64,000 nt of DNA from Dasyornis broadbenti (GCA_013397935.1 VZRN01006292.1:1137190-1201189), one strand, 5' to 3'; positions 49,803 through 61,130 are shown, counted from the stretch's first letter. Program-made: numbers and translations. Notes: a model not told the origin generated them from the letters alone.

Positions 49803-50299
49803 CTTGACCATACCAGGAGCTCTTGAATTGCAAAGCTGGGAGCGGCACTGTTCATACCCAGGATATGCATTTCCTGGCCAAGGTGGAGAACAAAGGATAA
49901 TCAATTATCCCCTGACAGTCTTGGAACATTACTTAGCTGAATTGTAGCCCAAGTGGAACGGTACCATTATTATCAGACTTTTGAAAAACTTCAGTAGTTA
50001 CTGACTTGGGCTATGGCCAGGATTGTGGCCATAATGACTAAAGTCAGTCATTTTGTGACCCTATAAACAGGGGATCTAAGTGAACTCTGATAGACTGCAG
50101 TGGACTGTGCCAGTACCTCTGTCTGAGTGATATGCCTCTCAGAGCCCACAAACTCTCAAGTTTGTGATACTTGAAGGACCATCATGAAAAGCGCATGGGG
50201 CATGGGCTGATACCCTCCACTCTTCCAATGCTCAGTGAGAAATGCATAGACATTCAACACAAGTATTTCACTGAACTCAAGGGGAATTTTTAACAGGTA

Positions 50300-50362
50300 C
50301 CTTCTTACATATATATGTGTGTGTATGTATGTATGTATGTATATGTGTATATACACACACAC
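50300..50362. repeat. (TG)n/(TATG)n/(AC)n microsatellite
   Basis: A compound simple repeat of TATATG, GTATGTAT and ACACAC units. It probably varies in length between individuals. Confidence 0.9.
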
Positions 50363-50875
50363 CTCTGCTTCTGTGCGTATGCGTTTGTGAATTGATCCAA
50401 ATGCCTTCTAACATGTACAGTATGAATGTTCCCATCCTCGATCTATAATTAAGCAGTTGTTATGAGTATAGTAAATCCTATTGGATCACTTTATAAATAC
50501 TAGTCAATGATTAAGAGCTGATAAACCCTTTAGACATAAACTGTTGATTAAATATGGGACTTAGATTGGACTTGGCTACATCTAGGATCTCTCAGGAGTT
50601 TAGAAAGCAAGGGGGTCCTCTCTGAACTTTGTGACTTAACAGAATGGTCTCCCTTATCCTTTTGCACCCTTACCATTTTGCATCTTCAGACTCAGTCTAA
50701 ATCATTCTAAATTGATTCTAAACAGATTTTCCTTAGTATGCTTCATTTATATAGTGAGTAGTAGAGTGAACCTTGCCACTGAACTCTGTTAAGCCACACT
50801 TCCACAAATTTATATTAAAACTTGCTTTTGCTAATACCTTTGGTGATGATTCTTTTTAGTGGCCTAAACGACCCA

Positions 50876-51848
50876 TTTGCAAGAATAGCATATGGGGAAA
50901 ATGCTGTGTGTGTGTCACACCAGGCAGCACAACATCAGCTCCCTCAGCCATGCTCCTTTGAAAAGTCCTAGCAGTGACTTCAAAATTTCTGGTATATAAA
51001 TAACCAGAGAAGGTTAGCAATAACAATATTGAGCAAAATGGTGTTCCCCAAGAAAGCACCAATTTTGTACAGTTGGATTGTTCTGCGGCAATATTAAAGG
51101 TTTCCAGGCAAACTGTGAACATGAAATACTACAGAAATGCTAAATTGATAATTTGCTTTCTTTTGGAATGGGAAGAGAGCTTGTCATGCAGGTGTACAAT
51201 CTGTGTGTCCCACTGCAGGAGTCTGTTCTGCTAAACAAGGCACATGGGCCTTTCTCAACATTTTTTTATTCTCTGTCCAAATAACATTCAACGGCTTGAT
51301 CAATATTTCAAATGATGTGCACAATCACTCTTTCACCTTTGTGTGTGTGTGGGGACCTGGATGGAAGTTTGGTTTGTTTTAACTATAAATCAAAGAAAAT
51401 GTTCTTGATTTAAAACATAGCTTTTACTTAAGGGAGGCATGCCTTTAAGAAGGTTAGGCAGAGTTAGAAGTGAGCATTGATTATTTCATACCTTTGTGGC
51501 GAAACTGCACCTTCTGTTTTTTACCTCTTCAATGGCTATTAAGCATTCATGTTTCATATAGCTTCCCTCCCTTCCATACCTCTCTCAAGGCATTTTTAAC
51601 TTTTTTTAGACAGGAAGGGGAAGATACCATCCTTGTTGCTTAAGAAGCTGTAGAGACCAAATGGCAATTTATTTATTCTTTCTCATTTTACAGTTATTGT
51701 TCTAATAACTCATCAGAGGGTGTAAGATACTTAATTACATTTCACTTTCACCAAGTGTTTTATTTCAAAGAACAGCACAAGAATGCTAATCCCCAAAGTA
51801 AGGTTTGTGCATCAATGATGTCGTCAAAAAAAAAAAAAAAAAAAAAAA
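50876..51848. other. intergenic DNA up to the assembly gap
   Basis: No gene or named repeat was recognised. It ends in a run of about 24 A residues (51825-51848) directly before the N gap, which suggests that the assembly broke on the homopolymer. Confidence 0.6.
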
Positions 51849-51939
51849 NNNNNNNNNNNNNNNNNNNNNNNNNNNNNNNNNNNNNNNNNNNNNNNNNNNN
51901 NNNNNNNNNNNNNNNNNNNNNNNNNNNNNNNNNNNNNNN
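51849..51939. other. assembly gap (91 Ns)
   Basis: The true sequence and length are unknown. Reading frames across it are meaningless. Confidence 1.
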
Positions 51940-52295
51940 ACCCCAACTTGAGATAAACTATCAAATTTTCTCAAGTATCTTCACCCTAAAGGTGCATTTT
52001 AGGCACTCTTGCTCCAGATTCCCAAGAGCCCTGGCAATCACAAACTGACATCATGTATCAGTAGTCAGCCTGCCAGCACTGCTGGCCAGACGTCTTGTGC
52101 AAACTCACCTAGCTCATACTAAATATCTTAACCTGTATCCAAATTTTCTCAGAAAAACAATCAAAATGTAAATGTTTTACATGACTTCATGCTGGAAAAA
52201 CTTTTCTTTCTCCAGGGCAAGATGGAAGCCATCTACTCCAGTAACAAGCAACCTGCATCTGCATAAGTGGCAGCAAGCAGAAAAGATGTTGTTAC

Positions 52296-52443
52296 CTCAG
52301 TGACCGTCTCGGCCTTTATAGGAGCACCATAGGGCTCATCAGTCTGTGACCAGATCTGGGCCCCAAGGCCTTGGATCCTGACAGAAATTCCAAGCATAAG
52401 GAAACCCACTATACTTGCGTTGCCCACTTGAGACAATACATCA
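52296..52443 (-). CDS. putative orphan coding exon, product unknown
   Basis: On the minus strand a pyrimidine-containing acceptor ending CTTGCATAG is followed by 148 bp without a stop, then CTGAG and the donor GTAACA. The exon gives 49 full codons starting DVLSQVGNASIVGFLMLG and ending KAETVTE. The first part is hydrophobic and could be a membrane segment or signal anchor; the middle holds GAQIWSQTDEPYGAP. The codons look coding-like, but I do not recognise the protein and found no partner exon. It could be a real gene fragment, an old pseudogene or chance. Confidence 0.35.
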
Positions 52444-55426
52444 CTATGCAAGATACAGAAAGCTACATTAAATTTTTTAAACCATCAACATATTTAAGAT
52501 AATGTTAAGAACTTGTAACATTAAGTTACATCATGGATTTAAAAAACTATTCTCAGGCAATAGCTTAATATTTTGAAGTTTCATTAAACATTTCACAATT
52601 TTTAAACACTGTGATTTACGGAATAGTTTTATCTGCTTTCAAAAGTAGCCTGAAAAATCACTAATATTTCCATGACAAGTCTTTATGACTCAAAGTTGTT
52701 TCAGTCAAAATGTTATTATATAAGAAATAAACAGATTGCATTTATTAATATTAAGAAAACATTGTATCAGAAACACTAGTTGTCCAAATGGTCCAGGCAG
52801 TGATACTAGGAAAAAGAGAACTTACTACAGTCAGACTACAAGGAAAACTAGGGAGGAAAGAAGACAATTGTGAAATAAAAAGTTAAGAAGGAAATAAGGA
52901 ATTAAATATGTCCCACAAAAATCCTATATTTCAAGGGCTGAGGTTCTCACATTTAGAATCACTGTTTCAAATCTGTGAGGAACAAGTGAAGCATATAAGA
53001 GGGGGCTGCAGCAGTTAGTTTCTGTCTGTCTACCAGATTATAATTTCATTTTTACAGAACTGTCAGGTTTCTCAGCTTCTACTGTTGTGACCAAATAAAC
53101 TTCTGTTCAGCTGAATCATGCAGTTCAATCCCAATATGTCTTCCTTCCAGGGCTGCTTTCTGCAGCCAGTGCTTTTATGGGACTTAGATGAGGTTTTGGT
53201 GATTCATAGTACTTAAACTACTCAAGAGCACTTTTTCAATTGGAAAATTCACTTGAAGTAAATGCATCATCAGCATGATTGTTCATGCATGAAAGAACTA
53301 CAAGCAAAACAATAAGCACCATTTTTTAAAACCTACACTTAAGCCAAGAAAAACAGTGATCATGAAAGATATTAAAAGGCCTTAATTTTCAGTTTCCATG
53401 AATCTCTCACAGAAAACATGGGTTTTCCTTGTCTCTGCATCTCCTATTCTGAGAATCCCAAATTGCAAATGAAAAAAAAATTATAATGTGCACATTGGCT
53501 GAGTCATTAACATGATACATAGCAACGTAAATTAGATTATCTACAACAGATTAGGGTAGTACTGATTTAGCCTTATTCTTCTAGCAATCTTTTCCAGGAA
53601 AAAAAGCCTACAGGATCTAGACTTCAAATAATCTTATTATTGCCTGCTTTGCTTTCAGAAGGCTAAATATAAATAAAATGCAATTTAAATCATTTTATGA
53701 TTAGTGGAAGATGCTCTGGTATCTGCCAAGCACTATAGATTTGAAGAATGTGTCAGATACTTAAATGAAAATGGATGCCTGAATTTTTGACATTTATCCC
53801 AAGGAAAACATACTCTCCATGGGTTATGTATATGCATGTGCCTATGTTGCATTTTCATAGATGATTTGATAGTGGTACTTCCAAAATATTTCTATTCCTA
53901 ATAGCATCAATGCAATCTTTCACTCTTACTCCATTCTGAAAGTGTTTAATTATTTATCCACTTAAATAGATTTATATGATACATAAAAAGGTCTATCTGC
54001 AACTCTAGAATGCTTTTGATATATAGGAAAATACAACCAGACTGGTGAAAACAAGTAAAAACCCAGAAACCTCCATTAAATCAGAAAACAATCACTGAAA
54101 AATAACTCAAAAACCATTGCCTGCTCCAGGCAGTCATTCAGATAACCTGCACTAACCAAAACCATGAGGCCAATTTGAGAAGGTGATTTCAAATCTTAAG
54201 AGCAGTTTAAAAAGAGGCTGACCAAGCCCCCAGTTTTCAGTGCACCCAACCTAGTCCCAGTTTTGTGCTCCATAACTAGAGGGGACTGGAGATGGGGCCA
54301 CCCGATCTGAAGGTCAAAGGAATTAGGTGATTTCACAGGAAAATGATACAGTCTAGATGTGAGAGCTCTTCAACAGGATGAAAAAGGTGAGGATACATGT
54401 TCATGATGCCCTTTGTGTAGGGTTTGGGGGTAACTAGGTGCTTTTGGACATGGATGGAAACTCCTAACCTAGAAAACTGACTTACCTGGGGAGCTGCCAG
54501 CTGCCTTACAGTTTGCTAATCAAGATTCAGAGGATTAAACACCACCATCAGCAACTACCAGCACATCTCCTCCAAAAACACTGCTCCATCAAAGGCAGCA
54601 GGGATGTGGCCTCAACTCTGTCTGTGACAGACTGACAGCCACCTCGTAGCTGGAGTAGCAAGTCTGGACCTAGAAGAGGAGCATGTGGCATGGGAGTTGG
54701 CAGGATCAGCTGTGGCACAACACACAGAGACAAGAGCAAGCCAGTGAGTGACAGCCAGGGGAAATTACCTAATGCCTACATGATAGATGGAGCATTTTCA
54801 CTGGTTTACTCCTCCAGCAAGTTCACTTGGTGAACTTGAACTGAAATATGGATATTTCTACAGAAGGTGATACAGATGTAGCCCCTGTATTCTCAGGCTC
54901 ATCTATAAGCAGTCTGCTTGCATGGTTTCCTATTTGTTTCCATTACTGGGTAAAAAAGTGATCTGAAGAGTACGTCAAAGCTTACCTTCAAAGCTGACTG
55001 TCACGGCTGCTTGGCCTTTAGTTTGTGACCTCTCTAAGCCACATACTCCATTTAGATCCTCTAAAACTGCTGTAGGAAATCATTCCCATAAATTGTACCT
55101 AAAGGCCCCTGTGAGGATGAATTCAGTCCTTCACCTCTACATCTGCTCTAATTTTCTACTCTCCATCCCCCTGATTTGGAGATCAATCATCTCCCTCTGT
55201 CCACTATGCTCCTGACATTACAGGTGCTAAGAAAAATCAGAATAAGCACATGTACTTAGTATCTTCCTCCTAGTCCTTATATCTTGATTATAACATATCT
55301 TTTCAACCCTCTTCCTATTACAGGGTTCTTTTTGTGATGTTAGAATGCTTCCCAACTTTTTTTTCAAATAACAGAGATTCCTGTGGCAATTCCTGTGGAT
55401 GCTGTTTACCAAGATATTTTCTGTAT
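52444..55426. other. intergenic AT-rich DNA
   Basis: No gene is supported. A possible LTR-like promoter/poly-A pair lies at about 52.99-53.1 kb. The rest shows short A/T runs only. Confidence 0.6.
52990..53150 (+). promoter_or_regulatory. LTR-like TATA box and poly-A signal pair
   Basis: A TATA-like GCATATAAGAGGGGG near 52991 is followed about 100 bases later by CCAAATAAACTTCTG (AATAAA at 53094-53099). That spacing is typical of the R region of a retroviral LTR. No TG...CA ends or flanking duplications were found. Confidence 0.3.
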
Positions 55427-56800
55427 TGTTTTTTTATGGCTAGGTTTTTGCAGGCACGGGGGCCACATGGGTGGCTTCTATAAGAAGCTGTTAAAAGCTT
55501 CCCCTGTGTCCAACAGAGTCAATGCCATCTGGCTCCAAAATGGACCTTCAGCTGGCCAAGGCTGAGTCCATCAGTAATGGTGGTAAGGGCACCTAGGACA
55601 ACAGAGTTAATAATAGAACCACAGAACAGTATGGTTTGGAAGGGACCTTAAGGATCATCTCGTTCCAGCCCCTGCCCTGGCAGGGATGTCATTCATTAAA
55701 CCAGGTTACTCCTGGCAACCATCCAACTTGGCCCTGAATGGCTTCAGACATGGGCCATCCACAACTTGTCTGGACAACCTGTTCCAATGTTTCACTACTC
55801 TCTTTCTTCCTAACATCTAAACTAAACCAGCCGTCTATCAGTTTAAAACCATTGCCCCTTGTCCTGTCACTATCTGCCCATATAAAAAGTCCCTGCCTCT
55901 CCTCTTTATAAAGCCCCTTGAGGTATTGGACGGTCTCTCTGAAGCCTTCTCTTCTCCAGGCTGAACAACCGCAGCTCTCTCAGCCTGTCTTCATAGGAGA
56001 GGTGCTCCATCACTCTGATCATCTTCATGGCCCTTCTCTGGACCTGTTCTAACAGGTCCATGTCTTCCTTGTGTTGAGGACCCCAGATCTGCATGCAGTT
56101 CTGCAAGTGGAGTCTCATAAGAATGGAGTAGAGAGGAAGAACCATCTCCCTCAATCTTCTGTCCTTGTTGCTTTTGATATAGCCCATATTGGCCTTCTGG
56201 CTGCGGGAGCACAGCATTGGCTCAAGTCCATCTTTGTATCCATGAGAACCCCCAAGACCTTCTCCACAGGGCTGTCTCAGTGACTTCTTCTCACAGTCTG
56301 AACTCAGATATAGGATTGCCTCCACGCAGGTGCAGCACCTTGCACCTTGTTGAACTTCATAAGGTTCTCCGGGGCCCACTTCTCAAGTTTGTCTAGGTCA
56401 AGAAGGAGACGGAATAAAAAACCCATGGCAACTGCAGCCAGAGAGAGGATTGAAAATACGTGAGAGCAACAACTCTGCAGGCACTAAGGTCAGTGCAGAA
56501 GAAGGGGGAGGACATGCTCCAGGCACCAGAGCAGAGATTCCCCTGCAGCCCGTGGTGCAGACCATGGCGAGGTAGCTGTCTGCCAGCAGCCCTTGGAGAT
56601 CCATGGTGGAGCAGAAATCCCCCTACAGCCTGTGGAGGAACACACACTGGAGCAGGTGGGTGCCTGAAGGAGGCTGTGACCCTGTGGAAAGTCTGCATTG
56701 GAGCAGGTTTCTGGCAGGACTTGTGACCCTACTTTCTCTGTAACATATCAGAATCCTTCTTACCTGTCTTTGTAAATAAAATATTTCTCTTAGCCTCAAT
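55427..56800 (+). mobile_element. LTR-type element, split by a CR1
   Basis: The left part (to 55614) carries TATAAGAAGCTGTTAAAAGC and GGCCAAGGCTGAGTCCATCA; the right part (from 56400) carries GGCAACTGCAGCCAGAGAG, GGAGCAGAGATTCCCCTGC and repeated GGAGCAGGT...GTGACCCTGTGG units, then AATAAA at 56775-56780. These parts match, in order, an LTR-type repeat I recall as abundant in songbirds. The CR1 between them must be a later insertion. The outer ends were not fixed. Confidence 0.6.
55615..56399 (-). mobile_element. CR1 LINE, 5'-truncated
   Basis: The plus strand begins AGAACCACAGAACAGTATGG then TTTGGAAGGGACCTTAAGGA, the reverse complement of a CR1 3' end. On the minus strand a 157-codon frame (55906-56379) includes the ORF2 C-terminal pattern LLEQVQRRAMKMIR, then LSYEDRLRELRLFSLEKRR. 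The copy stops at 56399 at a truncated 5' end. This is the common form of avian CR1 insertions, and it cannot move on its own. Confidence 0.85.
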
Positions 56801-59800
56801 TACCTCTCCCTCTGATTATGGAAATCCTCACATCCTTCATTTATTCTCCTTACTGCTCTTCAATCAGCTGAAATTACCTTTTACTGTGACCACCGCACTG
56901 CTTCTTTCAAATATATTGAGATAAATGGCTTTGAATCCAGAGATATCAAGGGGTACACGAACTGAGGATAATAAGCCAAGGTAGAATGTAGTGATGACTT
57001 CTGCCATGGAAGAATGTAAAATTAAAACCTATTGCAAATGCAAAATGGATCATGAGTAGCTATAAACAATGGGTACCTCATTGCAATCACTTTTCAGCAG
57101 TTTTTATCAGTAACCACACATTTGAGTCATTCTGACTCAGAGAGATCTCCTGTTCTCTGATAAAATCTTAAAAATTTTATTCTGGTTTGACAAAGAATCC
57201 TGTCTCTTAAATAACTAAAATACTTTACAGTTGGCCCAGAAATTTCATTTAAGGATTAGTGAACCCTGTTTTGCCTATCATGACTAATTTACCTCAATTT
57301 TGTCCTCTCAGAAGTGGTTTTATCTTAACAGAAATGAAAGCAAAAGTTCCACTTCGGTCACTTAAGAGAATCTGTTCAGTGAGTAATCTTGACACAAGTA
57401 GTGACTTAGTACCTGAGGATTTTAAATCCAAATTAAGCCTCACTCTTTCTTCTCATTATCATTTTTAGCTTATATCTCCAGCTCAGGAAAACTTTCATGA
57501 ATATGCTGCTAATATTTGTAATTGCATTAGTATTCTAATATTCCATCAAAATAATTTCAAATGGAAATACACTGAACCACTCTGAAATATTTTGTAAGCT
57601 TTATTTCATTAAGGAGGAAGCTTCATTTATTAAGGAGACTGTGGCATCTGTAATGGTACCATTATGTTTCAAAAGGATATTTCTTCATCATTGGTTCATT
57701 TTTGTGTTCTTTTCCATAGCTTTCTTTTTTTTTTAATGATGGTTACTTGCAAGTATGTGCAAAACAGCTTTAGTGACAAGATTATGCTGCATGGTTTGCA
57801 TTAAATATCTTGCTGCAGAATCTCTCTCGTTCCTTCCTGCATTCAGAGCACTTTACAGTACTTTCTGTAACTGCAATGAGGAGTTGGCCCACTTTTGTGG
57901 GGGTTTGGTTCTATGAAAAATTGGCTGCTGTAACAACTCATCAGGAGAGACTGGGGTCAATATGCCACACTACTACCAACTAGGAGGTGCGAGGAGTTTG
58001 AGAACTTAAAAATATGGCATTAGCTGCTTTGCCTAAAGTACTTCTGTACTCTGAATAAACTAAGCAGTTATTTCTAAATTAAATGTTTCAGGTAAGAAGC
58101 AAAAATGTAAGAATCATATCTATGAGAGCATCTGCAACAATTTACAAATATTGAAAAAAAATGAATGTGATGTATTAATAATCTAACATTTTATAAAATT
58201 AAATTATAATAAATCTAGTCATTTTTCTATATGAAAATTCAAAGGTCTCCCAATAAAATGCCTTTAAAATTGTGTCTTTATTACTAATACTATTCATCAT
58301 GTTTTTGGACAGAGTCAAGAAATGGAAGTGAACAATCAAAAAAGCTGAAAGAGAAGAAAATACATCCTTTTCCAAGGATATCTCAATAAACATAATGGAA
58401 ACATTTTGTGCTTTGCACCGATTATTTTGTAAGCACGGTCATTATTTTCAAGTCATTAGCTTCATTAAACTAACTTTGCTTATGATTAGCTCTGTAAGTA
58501 CACTAATATCATATCGTTTACAAAGATCTGGAACTTTTTCCTAAAGCATGAAACATGTATTTAAAAAAAAATAAATTTCATTCATTGAATAGTAGTTTTT
58601 CAAGGAACTACCTTTTAAATGGTTTTAGTCGGTGGTAAGAGATGGAAAGACTGTCCCCTTGTGGATAGGAATATGAGGGAAAGTGATACTGTAACTCACT
58701 GAGAGCAGCGGTAACCCCGGGTATTTGGAGTCTCATTATGAATTTGGCTAGATTCCTGCCTTGCACATGGCTCATAAATCAACATTCGAATGTACAAAAT
58801 GCTATGGAGAGACTTTTTATTTAAATTGGTTGGCCTGACAGACAGCAGAGGGTAAAGATTGAGCTAATGTAGCATCCTTGTTAACACCATCAGTCCAGGC
58901 TAACATATAAATCTAACTGCTGCAGGCAGCTGCAGCACTGCCTGCATTTGAAGAAAGCTATTTTGAGAAGGACAACCTCAGAGCAGACAATGGGAGAAGG
59001 TTCCACAGCAAAGACAAAGCCTTATGGTGTATCTGTTAAGCAGTGTGCTATCCACATGCATGCATCTGTCCAACCCATGCAATAGCATCCATCTACAAGA
59101 CACAGCACCATTGTCCTCGCTCCAGCAGCTGCACTGACAGAGGGACTGGAGCAGGATTGATGCACATCTGGCTGGAGACACTCGTCTGTGCCTGCAGATG
59201 TTACCTTCTCTGTGTTAGAGATTCCCATACACATCATCACCTCTGATCTATAAGAAATACCAGAAGATGCCAGCACCCCATCTTCCCTCAGATCTGAGAC
59301 AATCAATGGTAACTTCAAATTTCTGCATGGGAAAGCAGAACTTCATGGAGCTGCTGAGATAGCAGGGGATCTTTCTCATAGGAAGTGTTCTGGTTTATGA
59401 AATCCAGTCCTTCCCTGTTGCAGGCCGTTACAAACCCCCTAACACATTCTTCTTGTTTTGCCTTTACTAAGAATTTTCTCCCAATTACCCCACCTGCAAG
59501 AATTTTCTGAAATATCTTTAGAAGCCTCACAAATTTTGGCTCAGCCATATTCATGGTCAGTGTATATCTATTCACTGTATTATTCTTTATTTTAAGCAGC
59601 TTTTTTTGCCTCCTTATAGTTGAATCCCTGGCAAAGAGTAACCATATTCCCTCCTAGCCTTTGTTTTGTCAAACTAAACAAGCCACATGCCTCCTACTTT
59701 ATTGTACAGGCTAGGCTCCCAAAACACCTTCATAATGTGATGTGTCACCTGAAAGTGTCCTGTGGGCTCAAATTTTTCCACCAACAGTTGCTCAATTCAG

Positions 59801-60150
59801 AGTCACCAATACACAACCTTACTCTGTCCCTAATGGAAACACTTTAACTGATGCCTTCTTTTCTAGTGTTGGGTTTTCACACAGTCACATCTCAGAGGTC
59901 ACTCCTAAAAAGCCCACCTAACTCAGTAATTGATTTCATTTGTTGTTTCCTACTCATTATTTCACTGCTTGTAGCAGAAATGATCTTTCTTCCAGCAATG
60001 AAGGAAACTGCACTGACTGAGAAATAGGTTGCTGACATTCTTTGGAGATTTTCGACCACAAAGTCCTAGAGGTTACCAAATCTGATACTGGCAAGCTGAG
60101 GTGCATGTTCATGTGAGGAGTGAAGGGGACATAAGCCTGAAATATTATTT
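56801..60150. other. intergenic DNA
   Basis: No gene is supported. It holds a possible old LINE scrap near 59.62-59.88 kb and an 87-codon minus-strand open frame at 59315-59575 without a recognised domain. The rest is AT-rich. Confidence 0.6.
59620..59880 (-). mobile_element. possible old CR1/L3-like remnant
   Basis: The blocks CCTCCTAGCCTTTG, AAACTAAACAAGCCACATGC and TTGTACAGGCTAGGCTCCCA recall the reverse complement of CR1-type LINE 3' regions. It is heavily diverged. Confidence 0.3.
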
Positions 60151-60167
60151 GGCCTTTGATGACATTT

Positions 60168-60320
60168 ATGGAGTCACCATCCCTGGAGTTATTTAACAGG
60201 TGTCCGGATCTGGAGCTGGTGTTATGGTTTAGTGGTTTAGGGTACTAGGATAACAGTAGGACTGGACAATGCCAAAGGCCTTTTCCAAACTTGATGGTCC
60301 CTGATTCTGTGATCCTGAAT
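60168..60320 (+). mobile_element. CR1 LINE 3'-end fragment
   Basis: The stretch begins GGAGTCACCATCCCTGGAG, continues through GGACTGGACAATGCCAAAGG and CCTTTTCCAAACTTGATGG, and ends TGATTCTGTGATCCTG. This is the typical CR1 3' end with its terminal 8-base-like repeats. It is a 5'-truncated copy on the plus strand. Confidence 0.8.
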
Positions 60321-60874
60321 CATGCTAGATGGACCTCACTGAGTCATAAATTGTCCTCCACAAAAAGTGAGCGTGTCACATCTGCAGCTCTCATACATAA
60401 ACAAGTTATTGCTTGAAGGGTCAAACATGACAGTGTCAAATCCCACGGGAAGTCATTGCAGGCCTAGATAGAGACAAATATTTGCAAACATACATTAGCA
60501 CTTTTCATTCAAATATATCCTGCTCGTAATTTATGACACTGGATGAGTTCTGTATGCACTCTGGCAAATGGCCATGTGCCTTATAATTTGGACAATATGG
60601 GATTCTGGTAAAATCAGTCAGACATACTTGCAGCAAGCCTACACTGTAGATAGAGGGTTTTTGGTTTGGGCTGGTTTTTTTTTGTGTGTGTTACAAGTCA
60701 CTTTGCTAGTCAGATGACAACAAATTAAAAGTGAAAAAGAGGAAATTCTTGGAACCTGTTTCCTCTGCCTCTGACTTAACGATAGGAAGCAACGTGAAAC
60801 CAGACTGTTTATTTCTGTATTTCACGGGGGAAGCGTCATGGGGGTTGTGAAAGTTCCTCGTTTACTCCCCGGTG

Positions 60875-61130
60875 ATGAAACTTCTTGGAAAAAAAGGTGT
60901 ATCTTTGCACAACTTCATAACCCCGGCTCGGGGTAGTGGCTGGAACGGCGCTCAGGNGGGGCCGCGGTCGGGTCCGTGGCAGGACGGCGCCGCGGAGGCG
61001 CGGCCGCTGCTGGTGAAAATCGTGATGGCCGGAGAGTCCTGCGTGGGGAAGACCTCCATCGTGCGCAGGTACACGGAGCCCGGCTCGCCGCCCGCCGGTT
61101 CTCCCGCCACCTCCTACATGGCCACGATCG
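60875..61130 (+). CDS. Rab/Ras-like small GTPase, first coding exon (partial gene)
   Basis: The exon ends in a small-GTPase core: LLVKIVMAGESCVGKTS with the P-loop GxxxxGK[T] near codons 54-61, then IVRRYTEP and a Ser/Pro/Gly-rich segment, then SYMATIG, where the threonine fits the switch-I magnesium ligand of Rab proteins. The exon ends one base into a glycine codon before donor GTGAGT, at the place where many Rab genes split before Val-Asp-Phe. The start is uncertain: an in-frame ATG lies at 60875, but the N at 60957 makes the N-terminal part unreliable and much of it may be 5' UTR. Which Rab this is could not be settled. Later exons are outside the window. Confidence 0.7.

Larger units (their letters stand above)
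45540..50875 (+). mobile_element. degraded, 5'-truncated endogenous retrovirus
   Basis: In plus-strand order there are decayed reverse transcriptase, RNase H, integrase and a likely env region, followed by a probable 3' LTR. No gag, protease or 5' LTR was found, so the copy is truncated or those parts have decayed. Frames are broken by many stops and shifts, and the integrase is interrupted by another LTR (47422-47785). No intact viral protein can be made. The retroviral class could not be fixed from the sequence by eye. The outer limits are approximate. Confidence 0.75.
49600..50875 (+). mobile_element. probable 3' LTR of the degraded retrovirus
   Basis: A purine-rich run AGAGGCAAGAGG precedes TGACCCCC near 49607, a possible polypurine tract and LTR start. 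Downstream are tandem 32-bp repeats (49739-49802), a TATA-like CCTATAAACAG near 50061, an ATTAAA near 50815 followed by CTTGCTTTTGC, and a possible CA end near 50875. No partner LTR exists in the window for comparison, so the boundaries are tentative. Confidence 0.4.

Noticed and set aside
51755..52048. Open frames crossing 51849-51939
   Set aside because: They run through a 91-base N gap, so the translation has no meaning.
55906..56379. 157-codon minus-strand protein
   Set aside because: It is the C-terminal part of CR1 ORF2 within a truncated LINE, not a host gene.
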